From positions 558,001 through 622,000 of the forward strand of contig CAWIYK010000002.1 of assembly GCA_963840275.1 (NCBI GenBank): 64,000 nucleotides of DNA, read 5' to 3'. Origin of the DNA: Actinophytocola sp963840275 (GTDB taxonomy: Bacteria > Actinomycetota > Actinomycetes > Mycobacteriales > Pseudonocardiaceae). Shown in pieces: positions 42,109 to 50,909 of this stretch. The position numbers were made by a program, and so were the translations under genes. Position 1 is the stretch's first letter, and every line of letters starts with the position of its first letter. The notes beneath the pieces were generated by a model. The model saw only the letters and a program-made list of their open reading frames with translations. It did no database searches and had not been told where the DNA came from.

Positions 42109-42255
42109 GGCACCTCGAGGGCACCGCGCGTAACCGTCAACTGGTAACTGGTAGCCCCGTCAGGTTAAGCCTCGGTGCCCGTCCGAGTGGATCACCGTCG
42201 TCGGCGTGTCGTCCCGTTGGCGTGGCGCGCAACGGATCCCGGCTAGGGTGGCCCG

Positions 42256-43176
42256 GTGCCGAGCATCGCCTACTTCGGACCGCAGGGAACCTTCTCCGAG
42301 CAGGCGGCCCGCGTTGCCGCCCGCCCCGGCCACACGCTGGTGCCCGTGGCCACGGTCCCGGAGGCGCTCGCCGCGGTCCGGCAGGGCACCTCGGACCTCG
42401 CGTGCGTGCCCGTGGAGAACTCCGTCGAGGGCGCGGTCTCGGCCACCATGGACGCGCTCGCGGTCGACGAGCCGCTGGTCGCCATCGCCGAGGTGGTCCT
42501 GCCGGTCAAGTTCTCGCTGCTGGCCCGCTCCGGCCTCGGGCTCGCCGACATCACCTCGGTCGCGAGCCACCCGCACGCGCTCGCCCAGGTCCAGGGCTGG
42601 CTCCGCGCGAACCTCGCACACGCGACCCAGCTCGCCGCCACCTCGACGGCGGCCGCCGCGGTCGGCGTGCTCGGCGGCGAGTACGACGCGGCGATCACCG
42701 CGCCCGTCGCCGCCTTCCACTACGAGCTGAACGTGCTGGGCACCGGGCTCGCCGACGTCGACGACGCGGTCACCCGCTTCCTCGTGCTGCAGCGCCCCGG
42801 CACGCTGCCCGCGCCGACCGGCTCGGACCGCACGTCGGTCGCCGCCATCGCCGCCTACCAGCGCACCGGCGTGCTCGCCGAGATGCTCACCGAGCTGGCG
42901 CTGCGCGGCATCAACCTGAGCCGCATCGAGTCCCGCCCGCTCAAGGGCCGGCTCGGCGAGTACCGCTTCTACCTCGACTTCGACGGCCACGTCGCCGAGC
43001 AGCGGGTCCGCGACGCGCTCGCCGCGCTGCACCGCCGCTGCACCGACGTCCGCTTCCTCGGCTCGTACCCGAAGGCCGACGGCACCCCGACCCCCGGCCT
43101 GACGAACAACACCGACGCCGACTACGCGGCGGCCACGGAGTGGGTCGACGGCGTGCTCGGCGGCCGAACCGGCTAG
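42256..43176 (+). CDS. pheA: Prephenate dehydratase
   Basis: A 306-residue enzyme that converts prephenate to phenylpyruvate in phenylalanine synthesis. The catalytic domain (about 1-180) starts PSIAYFGPQGTFSEQAA and contains the essential threonine in DAVTRFLVLQRPG. The ACT regulatory domain (about 195-280) has the phenylalanine-binding ESRPLKGRLGEYRFYLDFDGH. GTG is the start. It corresponds in position to Rv3838c. Its stop overlaps the convergent small gene by 4 bp. Confidence 0.96.
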   Translation: MPSIAYFGPQGTFSEQAARVAARPGHTLVPVATVPEALAAVRQGTSDLACVPVENSVEGAVSATMDALAVDEPLVAIAEVVLPVKFSLLARSGLGLADITSVASHPHALAQVQGWLRANLAHATQLAATSTAAAAVGVLGGEYDAAITAPVAAFHYELNVLGTGLADVDDAVTRFLVLQRPGTLPAPTGSDRTSVAAIAAYQRTGVLAEMLTELALRGINLSRIESRPLKGRLGEYRFYLDFDGHVAEQRVRDALAALHRRCTDVRFLGSYPKADGTPTPGLTNNTDADYAAATEWVDGVLGGRTG

Positions 43177-43517
43177 GCGTCGGCGCACAGCTCCTTCGCC
43201 CGGTCGACGGCGCTGCGCAGCTCGTCCTTGTCGAACGTCTGCATGGCGCGCAACGCCTTCTCCAGCGCCTCGGCCAGCGGCCGGTACTGCGGGTCCGCCT
43301 TCGCGACCGACGGCATCACGTCGGCGACCGCCCACCGGCGCAGGTCCTCGGTCGAGGTGTTCTCGTCCGGCAGCGGGGTCCGCTCGACGACACCGCAGAC
43401 GGCCGCGACGTCGTCGTTGCCGCTCGCGCTGCCGGTGATCGCCCAGACCACGCTGGCGATGGCGGCGCCGAACACCAGGCCGATGACGAGTCCGACCAGG
43501 ATCGCGCGTGCGCTCAT
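43173..43517 (-). CDS. Small membrane-anchored hypothetical protein
   Basis: A 114-residue protein with one N-terminal transmembrane helix (ILVGLVIGLVFGAAIASVVWAI), followed by an extracytoplasmic helical part with two cysteines (VCGVVE and ELCADA). GGAGGA precedes the ATG. No family was recognised. It sits between pheA and the exporter operon, divergent from the latter. Confidence 0.7.
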   Translation of the reverse strand: MSARAILVGLVIGLVFGAAIASVVWAITGSASGNDDVAAVCGVVERTPLPDENTSTEDLRRWAVADVMPSVAKADPQYRPLAEALEKALRAMQTFDKDELRSAVDRAKELCADA

Positions 43518-43619
43518 CGGTTCCTCCTTCGGAGTAATTCGGACGGGATTGTCGGGGTCCGGGTTTACAGTGCCCCACGCGTCACCGACAACACCGGACT
43601 ACCCGGGGGGTTCCAACTC

Positions 43620-44600
43620 ATGGCCGCGTCAGACGTCGCGGTGCGCACCGAGGCGCTCGTGAAGACCTTCGGGTCCACTCGCGCGCTCGACGGCATCGAC
43701 CTGGAGATACCGACCGGCACCGTGCTGGGGCTGCTCGGCCCGAACGGGGCCGGCAAGACGACCGCGGTGCGCATCCTGACCACGTTGCTGCGTCCGGACT
43801 CCGGGCGCGCGTGGGTCGCCGGGCACGACGTGCTCGCCGAGCCGGACAAGGTCCGCAAGTCGATCGGGCTGTCCGGCCAGTACGCGGCCGTCGACGAGAA
43901 CCTGACCGGCTTCGAGAACCTGTACATGGTCGGCCGGTTGTACGGCATGAACAAGACCGACGCCAGGGCGCGCGCCACCGAGCTGATCGACCGCTTCCGG
44001 CTCACCGCCGCGGCGACCCGCCCGGCCAAGACGTACTCCGGCGGCATGCGCAGGCGGCTCGACCTGGCGGGCGCGCTGGTCGCGGAGCCCGCGGTGGTGC
44101 TGCTCGACGAGCCGACCACCGGTCTCGACCCGCGGGGGCGGCTCGAGACGTGGGAGGTCATCGGCGAGCTGGTGGCCGACGGCGCCACGGTGCTGCTGAC
44201 CACGCAGTACCTGGAGGAGGCAGACCAGCTGGCCGACACGATCCTCGTCATCGACCACGGCAGGGTGATCGCCAGCGGCACCGCGGACAACCTGAAGGCC
44301 GAGGTCGGCGGCGAACGCCTGCAGATCGTGGTCGCGGACGCGGCGGAGCTCGCCGTGGCGAGCCGCGTGCTGACCGACGTCGGCTCGGGCGAGCCGACGG
44401 TCGACCAGCACAGCAGGCGCGTGACGGTGCTGGTGGACGCCGGTCCGAAGTCGCTGATCGAGGCGTTGCGCAGGCTCGACGCGGAGGGCGTCGTGGTGCT
44501 CGACGTCGGTCTGCACCGGCCGACGCTCGACGACGTGTTCCTGTCGCTCACCGGCCACGCCGCGGAAGAGGAGCCGACGAAGAAGGGGGAGCCGGCATGA
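43620..44600 (+). CDS. Daunorubicin-resistance-type ABC transporter ATPase
   Basis: A 326-residue ATPase of the DrrA family. Walker A is GPNGAGKTT, signature YSGGMRRRLDLAGAL, Walker B VLLDEPTTGLDP, followed by the DrrA hallmark LLTTQYLEEADQLAD. A C-terminal extension (about 225-320) is typical of the family. GGGGGG lies about 9 bp upstream of the ATG. It overlaps the permease start by 4 bp. Substrates of such pairs are hydrophobic drugs or lipids; here unknown. Confidence 0.94.
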   Translation: MAASDVAVRTEALVKTFGSTRALDGIDLEIPTGTVLGLLGPNGAGKTTAVRILTTLLRPDSGRAWVAGHDVLAEPDKVRKSIGLSGQYAAVDENLTGFENLYMVGRLYGMNKTDARARATELIDRFRLTAAATRPAKTYSGGMRRRLDLAGALVAEPAVVLLDEPTTGLDPRGRLETWEVIGELVADGATVLLTTQYLEEADQLADTILVIDHGRVIASGTADNLKAEVGGERLQIVVADAAELAVASRVLTDVGSGEPTVDQHSRRVTVLVDAGPKSLIEALRRLDAEGVVVLDVGLHRPTLDDVFLSLTGHAAEEEPTKKGEPA

Positions 44601-45397
44601 CCGTGCTGACGCAGGGGTTGCGCGACGGCGGGATCGTCGCCTGGCGCAACCTGCTCAACGTGCGGCGCAACGTCGACTGGCTGTTCGCCGCGGTCATCCA
44701 GCCGATCATGTTCGTGCTGCTGTTCGCGTACGTCTTCGGCGGCGCGCTCGGCGGCGGCGCCTACCGCGAGTTCCTGATCGCGGGCATCTTCGTCCAGACC
44801 ATCTCGTTCAACTCGGCGTTCACGGTGATCGGGCTGTGCAACGACCTGCAGAAGGGCATCATCGACCGGTTCCGGTCGTTACCCATGTCCCGCCTGGCGG
44901 TCCTGCTGGGCCGGACGACGTCCGACCTGGTCGTGTCGTCGATGGCGCTGCTGATCATGTCGCTGTGCGGGCTGCTGGTGGGGTGGCGGATCCGGGGGAG
45001 CTTCCTCGACGCGGTGCTCGCGTACCTGTTGCTGTTGCTGTTCGGCTTCGCGATGTCGTGGATCGGCGCGCTGATCGGACTGTCGGCGCCGAGCGTGGAG
45101 GTCGCGCAGAGCGCCGGCCTGATGTGGCTGTTCCCGCTGTCGTTCATCTCGTCGGCGTTCGTTGGCGCGGGCACGATGCCGGGCCCGCTGCGGGCCGTGG
45201 CCCAGTGGAACCCGTTCACGGCGGTGATCCAGTCGGTGCGCGACCTGTTCGGGAACGAGGCCCCGCCGGGGATGGCACCCCCTCCCGGCTGGCCGACCGA
45301 CAACGCGGTGCTGTACGCGCTGCTGTCCTCGGTGCTGATCCTGGCGGTCTTCGTACCGCTGTCGGTAGCCAAGTACCGCCGAGTCGCCTCCCGGTAG
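44597..45397 (+). CDS. DrrB-type ABC-2 transporter permease
   Basis: The 266-residue, six-helix permease has the ABC-2 family pattern: AWRNLLNVRRNVDWLFAAVIQPIMFVLLFAYVFGGAL, GLCNDLQKGIIDRFRSLPMSRLAVLLGR and FPLSFISSAFVGAGTMP followed by PLRAVAQWNPFT. It is translationally coupled to the ATPase (ATGA overlap). Together they form a two-gene exporter next to pheA. Confidence 0.94.
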   Translation: MTVLTQGLRDGGIVAWRNLLNVRRNVDWLFAAVIQPIMFVLLFAYVFGGALGGGAYREFLIAGIFVQTISFNSAFTVIGLCNDLQKGIIDRFRSLPMSRLAVLLGRTTSDLVVSSMALLIMSLCGLLVGWRIRGSFLDAVLAYLLLLLFGFAMSWIGALIGLSAPSVEVAQSAGLMWLFPLSFISSAFVGAGTMPGPLRAVAQWNPFTAVIQSVRDLFGNEAPPGMAPPPGWPTDNAVLYALLSSVLILAVFVPLSVAKYRRVASR

Positions 45398-45622
45398 CTC
45401 GGGGAGCGGCATCGCCGATCTCGAGCAAGATCGGGTGCCGTCCTGACCGGATGTCGGTAATCAGGCCGCGGATCCGTTTGAACAGAGGGGTTTCACCGAC
45501 CAGGTCGACGTTGGCGACGTCGACCTGGTCCGGTATGCGGCTAAGTCTTCTTTACGCCGTGCGTTCGTCGCGGGTGCTCGGAGCCCGAGCATCGGCGGTC
45601 GGCGCTCCAGCCCCGAGCGCCG
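45398..45622. other. Spacer with a coding-like minus-strand stretch
   Basis: The minus strand from about 45540 to 45398 reads without a stop and includes PDQVDVANVDLVGETPLF and RIRGLITDIRSGRHPILLEI, which look more like protein than random sequence. There is no start and no family I recognise. It may be the tail of a lost gene. Confidence 0.35.
45498..45530. terminator. Long perfect hairpin after the exporter operon
   Basis: Perfect 14-bp arms GACCAGGTCGACGT and ACGTCGACCTGGTC with a 5-base loop, 100 bp past the permease stop. It may act as a terminator, or be a chance product of the coding-like VDV...VDL stretch it overlaps. Confidence 0.5.
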
Positions 45623-45768
45623 TCAGGTCGGCGGCGTCGGCACCTTCGCCAGGCGGAAGCCGAGGTGCTTCTCGTACGTCGAGAGGACCTCGTCGGCCGC
45701 GTCGCCGCGCGGTACCGCGGCACACCCGTCCCCACCACCACGAACTCGCCGGCCGGCACTCCTGCCCG
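45623..45768 (-). pseudogene. Partial tandem copy of the arylamine N-acetyltransferase 3' end
   Basis: On the minus strand this encodes AGEFVVVGTGVPRYRGDAAD then EVLSTYEKHLGFRLAKVPTPPT and a stop. It aligns with two separated parts of the adjacent gene: AGEFLVVDAPGG...GVPQYR, and EEVLSAYEKHFGLRLAKVPTPPA. Roughly 250 bp between them is deleted. It has no start and is a decayed duplicate just downstream of the intact gene. Confidence 0.75.
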
Positions 45769-45772
45769 GCCG

Positions 45773-46546
45773 TCAGGCCGGTGGCGTCGGCACCTTCGCG
45801 AGACGAAGGCCGAAGTGCTTCTCGTACGCGGACAACACTTCCTCGTCCGTCGTGAGCATGGTCTCCGTGCGGTGGTCGCCCACGGTCTCCAGTAGGCGGT
45901 CGCCCACCACGGTGACGCGGCCATCCTCGGTGTTCCGGGAACACCGAGGGGTGTCCCGGAAGTGCGAGTCCGGCGCGTGCTGTTGCCACCAGCAAGGCCG
46001 TTCGAAGTCCGACAGCGTCCTCGGCCGCATCTCCACGCGGTACTGCGGCACCCCGTCCATGAGCACGTCCATGTCCCCGCCAGGAGCGTCCACCACCAGG
46101 AACTCGCCCGCCGGATCCTCCTGCGCCTCCGGCCAGTCCAGACGCAGCGGGTACGTCGCATGGGCGCCGAAACCCACGTCCACCAGGTACCGCTCCTCCA
46201 GCCGCACCAGCACGGCGAGGTGGTCGAAGATCGGGGTGACGACCCGCCCACCGTCGACCAGCACGCTGGCCGCCAGCAGCTCGACCTCGAACCCCAGCGC
46301 GCGCAGCAGCTCGGCGAACAAGCCGTTCAGCTCGTAACAGAAACCGCCCCGGCCACGTCCCACGATCTTGTCGACGAGGGCGTCGGTCGTCAGCACGATC
46401 GGCTCGTCGAGATGGATGGACAGGTTCTCGAACGGCACCGTCTCCAGATGCCGGCGGTGCAGGTCCCTGAGCACCTCGACGGTCGGCTCGGCGGGGGTCG
46501 GAGCGCCGATTCGCGACAGGTAGCTCCGCACGGTGTCCATCTCCAT
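45773..46546 (-). CDS. nat: Arylamine N-acetyltransferase
   Basis: A 257-residue acetyl-CoA-dependent enzyme that acetylates arylamines and hydrazines. The Cys-His-Asp triad is visible: Cys70 in GRGGFCYELN, His109 in PIFDHLAVLV and Asp123 in YLVDVGFGAH. The N-terminal ETVPFENLSIHLDEPI is also conserved. In mycobacteria, NAT acetylates isoniazid and is linked to lipid synthesis. An ATG two codons downstream is an alternative start. A truncated copy of its 3' end lies immediately downstream. Confidence 0.95.
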   Translation of the reverse strand: MEMDTVRSYLSRIGAPTPAEPTVEVLRDLHRRHLETVPFENLSIHLDEPIVLTTDALVDKIVGRGRGGFCYELNGLFAELLRALGFEVELLAASVLVDGGRVVTPIFDHLAVLVRLEERYLVDVGFGAHATYPLRLDWPEAQEDPAGEFLVVDAPGGDMDVLMDGVPQYRVEMRPRTLSDFERPCWWQQHAPDSHFRDTPRCSRNTEDGRVTVVGDRLLETVGDHRTETMLTTDEEVLSAYEKHFGLRLAKVPTPPA

Positions 46547-46833
46547 GACGACAGCCTGACTGCTCGACCTAGGTTCAGGTCAAGACCCCGTTCGACAGGA
46601 ATCCTTCTTCCCAAGTACCAGTTTCGCCGCAAGTCTTGACGAATCGTTGGCGTTCAGCGCTAATAGTATTTCCGCAAGAGAATCAATGACAACGGTTTTG
46701 TAACGACCAGGGAAATGGCAAGAGGTGCTCGGATGACCTGATGACCCGTCGGCGCTGCCGGGTCGGCCTGCCGCCGCACCGTGCTGCCCCTGTTCGTGGC
46801 AGACGGCAAACGCTGGCAGGAGGTGCGGGCATC
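46547..46833. other. Intergenic region, AT-richer stretch
   Basis: About 46620-46700 is visibly less GC-rich (GCTAATAGTATTTCC, GGTTTTGTAACG) and may hold the promoter of the downstream gene. Nothing else is recognised. Confidence 0.35.
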
Positions 46834-47259
46834 ATGGGCACGTTTCTCATCGTGTTGGGCAGTGTCATCGCTCTGGTTTTCGTCACAAAGTTCTTCGTCG
46901 GAAAGAATCGGACCCGTGAGCTCGACCGGGACTTCTCCCTCGAGCTTTCCTGCGGCCGGGCCCGCGCGCTGGTCGCCGCCGCCACCGCCGCGCGCGGCGT
47001 CCTCTGGCAGGTCGAGTTCACCGACAACGGGTTGCTGACGCGGCACATCCGCGCCCGCAACGTCATCCACGTCGCCATCTCCGACTCGGGCCGCCCCGGC
47101 CGCAGCTGCGCGAAGGTCTGGACCCGCTACCGGTGGGCCGACACCGCGATCATCCTGCGGCCCCGATCGTTCCTGGACACGCGCCGCAAGCGGGACAAGA
47201 TCATCCGCACGTTGTCGACGTACGCGGTCCCCTCGGGCCGCGACGCCACCATCGGGTGA
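46834..47259 (+). CDS. Small membrane-anchored hypothetical protein
   Basis: A 141-residue protein starting MGTFLIVLGSVIALVFVTKFFVG, a single N-terminal helix, followed by a basic cytoplasmic-looking domain (SLELSCGRARALVAAATAARGVLW, RTYRW-like segments, DTRRKRDKIIRTL). GGAGG 9 bp upstream supports the ATG at 46834. No family was recognised. Confidence 0.7.
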   Translation: MGTFLIVLGSVIALVFVTKFFVGKNRTRELDRDFSLELSCGRARALVAAATAARGVLWQVEFTDNGLLTRHIRARNVIHVAISDSGRPGRSCAKVWTRYRWADTAIILRPRSFLDTRRKRDKIIRTLSTYAVPSGRDATIG

Positions 47260-47403
47260 GGCACGCAGCGTGGTCGCCGCGCAACCGTTTGTTGTTGCCC
47301 GATCGGGGGTAGATCCCGTGGGAAGCAACCCTGGGTGGGGGTCATACGTCCATTCAGTAGAAGTCAGAAGTGCGTCCAGTGGTGTCGGGGCCAGGTGGAG
47401 GCG

Positions 47404-48078
47404 ATGACCATGCTGCGAACCAGTGTCAGGACCGGTGTACTCATCAGCGGTGGTGCGGCGATCGTGCTGTTGCTCGCGGGGTGCAACGAGGGAGGCTCGG
47501 CGGGCTCGGCGAGTCCCGAGGTGCCGACCATCCCGGGCGGGTCCTCGGAGACGGTGCCACCGTCCGAGACGGTCCCGCCGACCAGTACCACCCCGCCGGC
47601 CACGTCGGCGCCGGGGACCGCGCAGGCCCAGCAGCCGGCACCCAAGCCGGCCGCCGGCAGCTCGACCGAGTGCAAGGTCGCGGACCTGTCGCTGAGCCTC
47701 GGCGGCGGTGACTCCGCGACCGGCACGACGTACCGGGCGCTGGTGTTCACCAACAAGGGCGCCCGTACGTGCACCATCCAGGGCTTCCCCGGGGTGTCCT
47801 ACGTCGCGGGCGACGACGGCCACCAGGTGGGGCCGGCCGCGTTCCGCGTCGGCGCCAAGGGCCCGGTGATCACCCTCAAGCCGGGCGGCACCGCGTCCGC
47901 CGACATCGGGTTCGTCCAGGTGCGTAACTACGAGGCGGGCGACTGCAAGCCGACCGAGGTGCGTGGCCTGCGGATCTACCCGCCGCACGAGTACGACTCG
48001 ATGTTCGTCGCGGCGCCGGGCACCGGGTGCGCCGCCACCCCGCCGGGCAACCAGCTCACCGTCGCGACGGTGAAGTAG
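47404..48078 (+). CDS. DUF4232 lipoprotein
   Basis: This 224-residue precursor has a lipoprotein signal (VLISGGAAIVLLLAGCNE, lipidated cysteine in LLAGC), a Pro/Thr-rich linker (about 40-85) and a DUF4232 domain. The domain contains CKVADLSLSLGGGD, ALVFTNKGARTCTIQGFPGVSYV and GDCKPTEVRGLRIYPPHEYDS. It is common on actinobacterial cell surfaces, with unknown function. GGAGG precedes the ATG at 47404. It converges on the response regulator gene with a 3-bp gap. Confidence 0.9.
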   Translation: MTMLRTSVRTGVLISGGAAIVLLLAGCNEGGSAGSASPEVPTIPGGSSETVPPSETVPPTSTTPPATSAPGTAQAQQPAPKPAAGSSTECKVADLSLSLGGGDSATGTTYRALVFTNKGARTCTIQGFPGVSYVAGDDGHQVGPAAFRVGAKGPVITLKPGGTASADIGFVQVRNYEAGDCKPTEVRGLRIYPPHEYDSMFVAAPGTGCAATPPGNQLTVATVK

Positions 48079-48081
48079 CGC

Positions 48082-48741
48082 TCAGGCGTCGGCGGCCATC
48101 AGTCCGGTACGCCACGCCCACGCGGCGACCTCGACGCGGTTGCGGGCCCCGATCTTGGCCTGCACCGCGGCGAGGTGCGTCTTGACCGTGGACAGCGACA
48201 GGTAGAGCTCGGTGCCGATCTCGGTGTTCGTCAGCCCTTTGGCGGCGGCCCGGACGACGTCCAGCTCCCGCTCTGTCAGCGGCTCGGCCGGCGAGTCCTT
48301 CGGCGCGGTCGCGTTCGACGTCGCGAAGTGGCGGAGCAGCCGAACGGTGATCTGCGGCGACACCAGCGCGTCCCCGCGGTGGGCCGCGCGGACCGCCTCG
48401 AGCAGCAGCGCCGGGCCGGCGTCCTTCAGCAGGAAACCGTTGGCGCCGTTGGACAACGCGGCGTGCACGTACTCGTCGAGGTCGAACGTGGTGACCACGA
48501 CGACCTTCAGCGGGTCGGTCACGCCGGGGCCGGCGAGCGTCTTCGTGACCTCGAGGCCGTCCATGCCCGGCATGCGGATGTCCAGCAGGCACACGTCGGG
48601 CCGCAGCTCGCGCGCGATCCGCACCGCGGACACCCCGTCCGGGACGTCGGCCACCACCTCGATGTCGTCCTGCGTCTCCAGGATCATCCGGAAACCGGCG
48701 CGCACCATCTCCTGATCGTCCGCGATCAGTAACCGGATCAC
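48082..48741 (-). CDS. NarL/LuxR-type response regulator
   Basis: A 219-residue regulator with a receiver domain (LLIADDQEMVRAGF, phosphoacceptor in DVCLLDIRMPGMDG, VVVTTFDLDEYV, GFLLKDA) and a LuxR helix-turn-helix (LTERELDVVRAAAKGLTNTEIGTELYLSLSTVKTHL). The GTG at 48741 has GGAGGAG upstream and overlaps the stop of a 22-codon leader ORF. That ORF overlaps the kinase stop, so kinase, leader and regulator form one coupled unit. Confidence 0.93.
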   Translation of the reverse strand: MIRLLIADDQEMVRAGFRMILETQDDIEVVADVPDGVSAVRIARELRPDVCLLDIRMPGMDGLEVTKTLAGPGVTDPLKVVVVTTFDLDEYVHAALSNGANGFLLKDAGPALLLEAVRAAHRGDALVSPQITVRLLRHFATSNATAPKDSPAEPLTERELDVVRAAAKGLTNTEIGTELYLSLSTVKTHLAAVQAKIGARNRVEVAAWAWRTGLMAADA

Positions 48742-48806
48742 TGCTCCTCCTCGCAGGCTCCGAGGAGCCGCGGTAGCCGATGATTCGCTCCGCAAGCTCC
48801 GCTCAT
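48738..48806 (-). CDS. Short leader ORF linking kinase and response regulator
   Basis: A 22-residue ORF, MSGACGANHRLPRLLGACEE and two more residues. Its ATG overlaps the kinase TGA and its TGA overlaps the regulator GTG. The nucleotide pattern ATGAGCG-AGCTTGCG-AGCGAATCA and GAGCCTGCGAGG is shared with the leader at 32965-33042. It is likely a coupling device. Confidence 0.55.
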   Translation of the reverse strand: MSGACGANHRLPRLLGACEEEQ

Positions 48807-50524
48807 GACCCCTCTTTCCGCAACGGCAGCCACGCCTCCACGCTCCAGCCGACGTAGCCGCTCGGCCCGGCCTCGAAGCGGCCGCGGAGCAGCTCCACCC
48901 GCTCACGCATGCCGACCAGACCGTAACCGCCGGAGCCGCCAGCAGGGCTCACCGGTCGCTTCGCGCCGTCGTCGGTGACCCGAACGTGCAGGCCCTCGCC
49001 GTTGTACGCCACCCGGACCCGGACGGTGGTGGCGTCCGGCGCGTGCTTGCCGACGTTCGTCAGCGACTCCTGGACCAGCCGCAGCACCGAACGGCCGACC
49101 TCGTGCGGGAGCTGCTCCGGCAGGTCCAGCTCCAGCTCGACCGGCGGGCCGGTGAAGTTCTCGACCAGGCTGTGGATGTCCGCGGACAGGTCCGTGGTGG
49201 CCTGGTCGGCGACCTCGGAGTTGCCGGCGGTCCATGCCGCCGTGCCGTCCCGCAGGCTGCCGACCAGCGTGCGCATCGCGTTCAACGCCTCGGTGCCGCT
49301 GTGCTCGATCCGCGCCAGCGCGGGCAGCGCCACCCCCGGGTTCTTGTCCGCGACCATCAGCGCGGCCTGCGCCTGGACGACGATGCCGGTCACGTGGTGC
49401 GCGACGACGTCGTGCAGTTCGCGGGCCAGTGCCATCCGCTCGCCCTGCTGCGCGGAGGTCACCGCCGCGCGCACGGTCTGGTTGCGCTCCCGGTCCCGTG
49501 CCCGGAAGTACCAGCCTGCGACGACCGCCACGAGGAGCAGGAAGAGCAGCAGCAGCGAGAAGCTGGGGTCGTCGAGGACGCTCGGCGACCGCAGCCGCAT
49601 CGACAGGATGGTCGCGACGACCAGCGCGGCCGTGGCGAGCGCCGCCTGCCGGACCGGTGTGTCGCGCACCACGTAGGCGACGAGCGCCATGCTCGCGGCG
49701 ATGCCGGTGAGCGAGACGGGCCAACCGTTGTCGGCGCCGAAGACCGCGCTGACCAACGTCATCATCGTGATCGACCCGGCCGCCAGGTACGTGGCGCGCA
49801 GCGGGTACCTCGTGCCGAAGAACGCGCAGACGGCCGCGCCGGCGGAGCCGAGGAGGCTGACCACGTTCTCGCCACCGGCCTGGGCCAGCTCGACCAGCGC
49901 GAGCACCGCCAGCGCGGCGCCGAGCGGCCACTGGGTGCGGACCAGCGCCCCCATCTCCGTCTCGACCGGCTGCTTCGCCGACCGGCGCAGGTAGCGGCCG
50001 GCGGCGATCGCGGCGGTCAACAGGATCAGACCGAACAGCCCGGTCTGTGCGATGTTCGCCGGCTCGATCGAGTAGTACCCGCCGTAGCCGGCGGAGTCGC
50101 AGTAGGAGTAGTCGCAGATCGTCTCTCGGATGAACACCGACGCGAGGCACGACACGACCAGTGCCGTCGTGCAGGCGCTGGCGATCATCGGCGTGCAGTG
50201 CCAGACCACCAGGACGACGAGCACCGTGCCGGAGATCGTCTCCGTGAGCAGGATGTGTTCGAGGCCGATCGACGACGTCTCGATCTCGGCGGCCCGCAGC
50301 AGCACCGAGGACACCGTGAGCACGCCGGCGCCCACGATCGCGCTGACCGCGGGCCGGTTGACGCCGAGGAAGGCGCAGATGGCGAACACCGCGGCGCCGC
50401 ACAGCGCCAGCATGGTGCTCGTCCTCGGTGCGCCGGGTCCTTCGATGAGCAGCAGCAGATCGAGCAGCAGCGCGAGACCGAGCAACGCGGCCAGCCAGCG
50501 ATGCGGCACCGAGATCGGTGTCAT
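48803..50524 (-). CDS. Polytopic sensor histidine kinase (NarX/DesK type)
   Basis: The 573-residue kinase has about ten to twelve hydrophobic helices in the first 340 residues, in two groups. A HisKA_3 phosphoacceptor follows (RMALARELHDVVAHHVTGIVVQAQAALMV), then an HATPase domain with VQESLTNVGKHAPDATTVRVRV and GGYGLVGMRERVELLRG. It phosphorylates the downstream response regulator. The signal is unknown; the membrane-embedded sensor suggests cell-envelope stress. Confidence 0.93.
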   Translation of the reverse strand: MTPISVPHRWLAALLGLALLLDLLLLIEGPGAPRTSTMLALCGAAVFAICAFLGVNRPAVSAIVGAGVLTVSSVLLRAAEIETSSIGLEHILLTETISGTVLVVLVVWHCTPMIASACTTALVVSCLASVFIRETICDYSYCDSAGYGGYYSIEPANIAQTGLFGLILLTAAIAAGRYLRRSAKQPVETEMGALVRTQWPLGAALAVLALVELAQAGGENVVSLLGSAGAAVCAFFGTRYPLRATYLAAGSITMMTLVSAVFGADNGWPVSLTGIAASMALVAYVVRDTPVRQAALATAALVVATILSMRLRSPSVLDDPSFSLLLLFLLLVAVVAGWYFRARDRERNQTVRAAVTSAQQGERMALARELHDVVAHHVTGIVVQAQAALMVADKNPGVALPALARIEHSGTEALNAMRTLVGSLRDGTAAWTAGNSEVADQATTDLSADIHSLVENFTGPPVELELDLPEQLPHEVGRSVLRLVQESLTNVGKHAPDATTVRVRVAYNGEGLHVRVTDDGAKRPVSPAGGSGGYGLVGMRERVELLRGRFEAGPSGYVGWSVEAWLPLRKEGS

Positions 50525-50711
50525 GTCGAAGAACGTATTGGACTCCGCGGCGGCTCGCCTCGGTCAACCGGCGGGAGCGGGTCGGCCGATCGGCCAGTCG
50601 GCCGGTTCCGTGCGGTGACCGGTCGGCCGGTCGGTGCCGACTGTTCGACCGATCCGGCGGACCCACTCAAGCGCGAAGCTATGACCAGCAAGTTCACTGG
50701 AGGAGGAAGAA

Positions 50712-50909
50712 ATGCTGCAGGCGATTCTGGTGTGGACCGGGGCAGTGCTGGCGATCGGGCTGCTCCTGCTGATGGCGATCGGCCCGGTCATCGTCGAGGT
50801 CGACTCGTGGTGGTACGAGCGCAAGCACAACCGGCGGGCGGCGAAGGCGGCGCGCGCGGCGTCCGCGACAGCGGCACCGGCGCGGCGGGTGCCGCACCCG
50901 GTCGCGTGA
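50712..50909 (+). CDS. Small single-pass membrane protein
   Basis: A 65-residue protein with one N-terminal helix (ILVWTGAVLAIGLLLLMAIGPVIV) and a basic Ala/Arg-rich cytoplasmic tail. GGAGGAGGAAG upstream is a strong ribosome-binding site. Short hydrophobic proteins of this kind are common and uncharacterised. The 187-bp upstream gap contains several GGTCGGCCG-like repeats. Confidence 0.65.
   Translation: MLQAILVWTGAVLAIGLLLLMAIGPVIVEVDSWWYERKHNRRAAKAARAASATAAPARRVPHPVA

Noticed and set aside
50580..50660. Cluster of GGTCGGCCG-like motifs as an operator array
   Set aside because: Spacing is irregular and the motif is simple GC-rich sequence; no supporting regulator gene.
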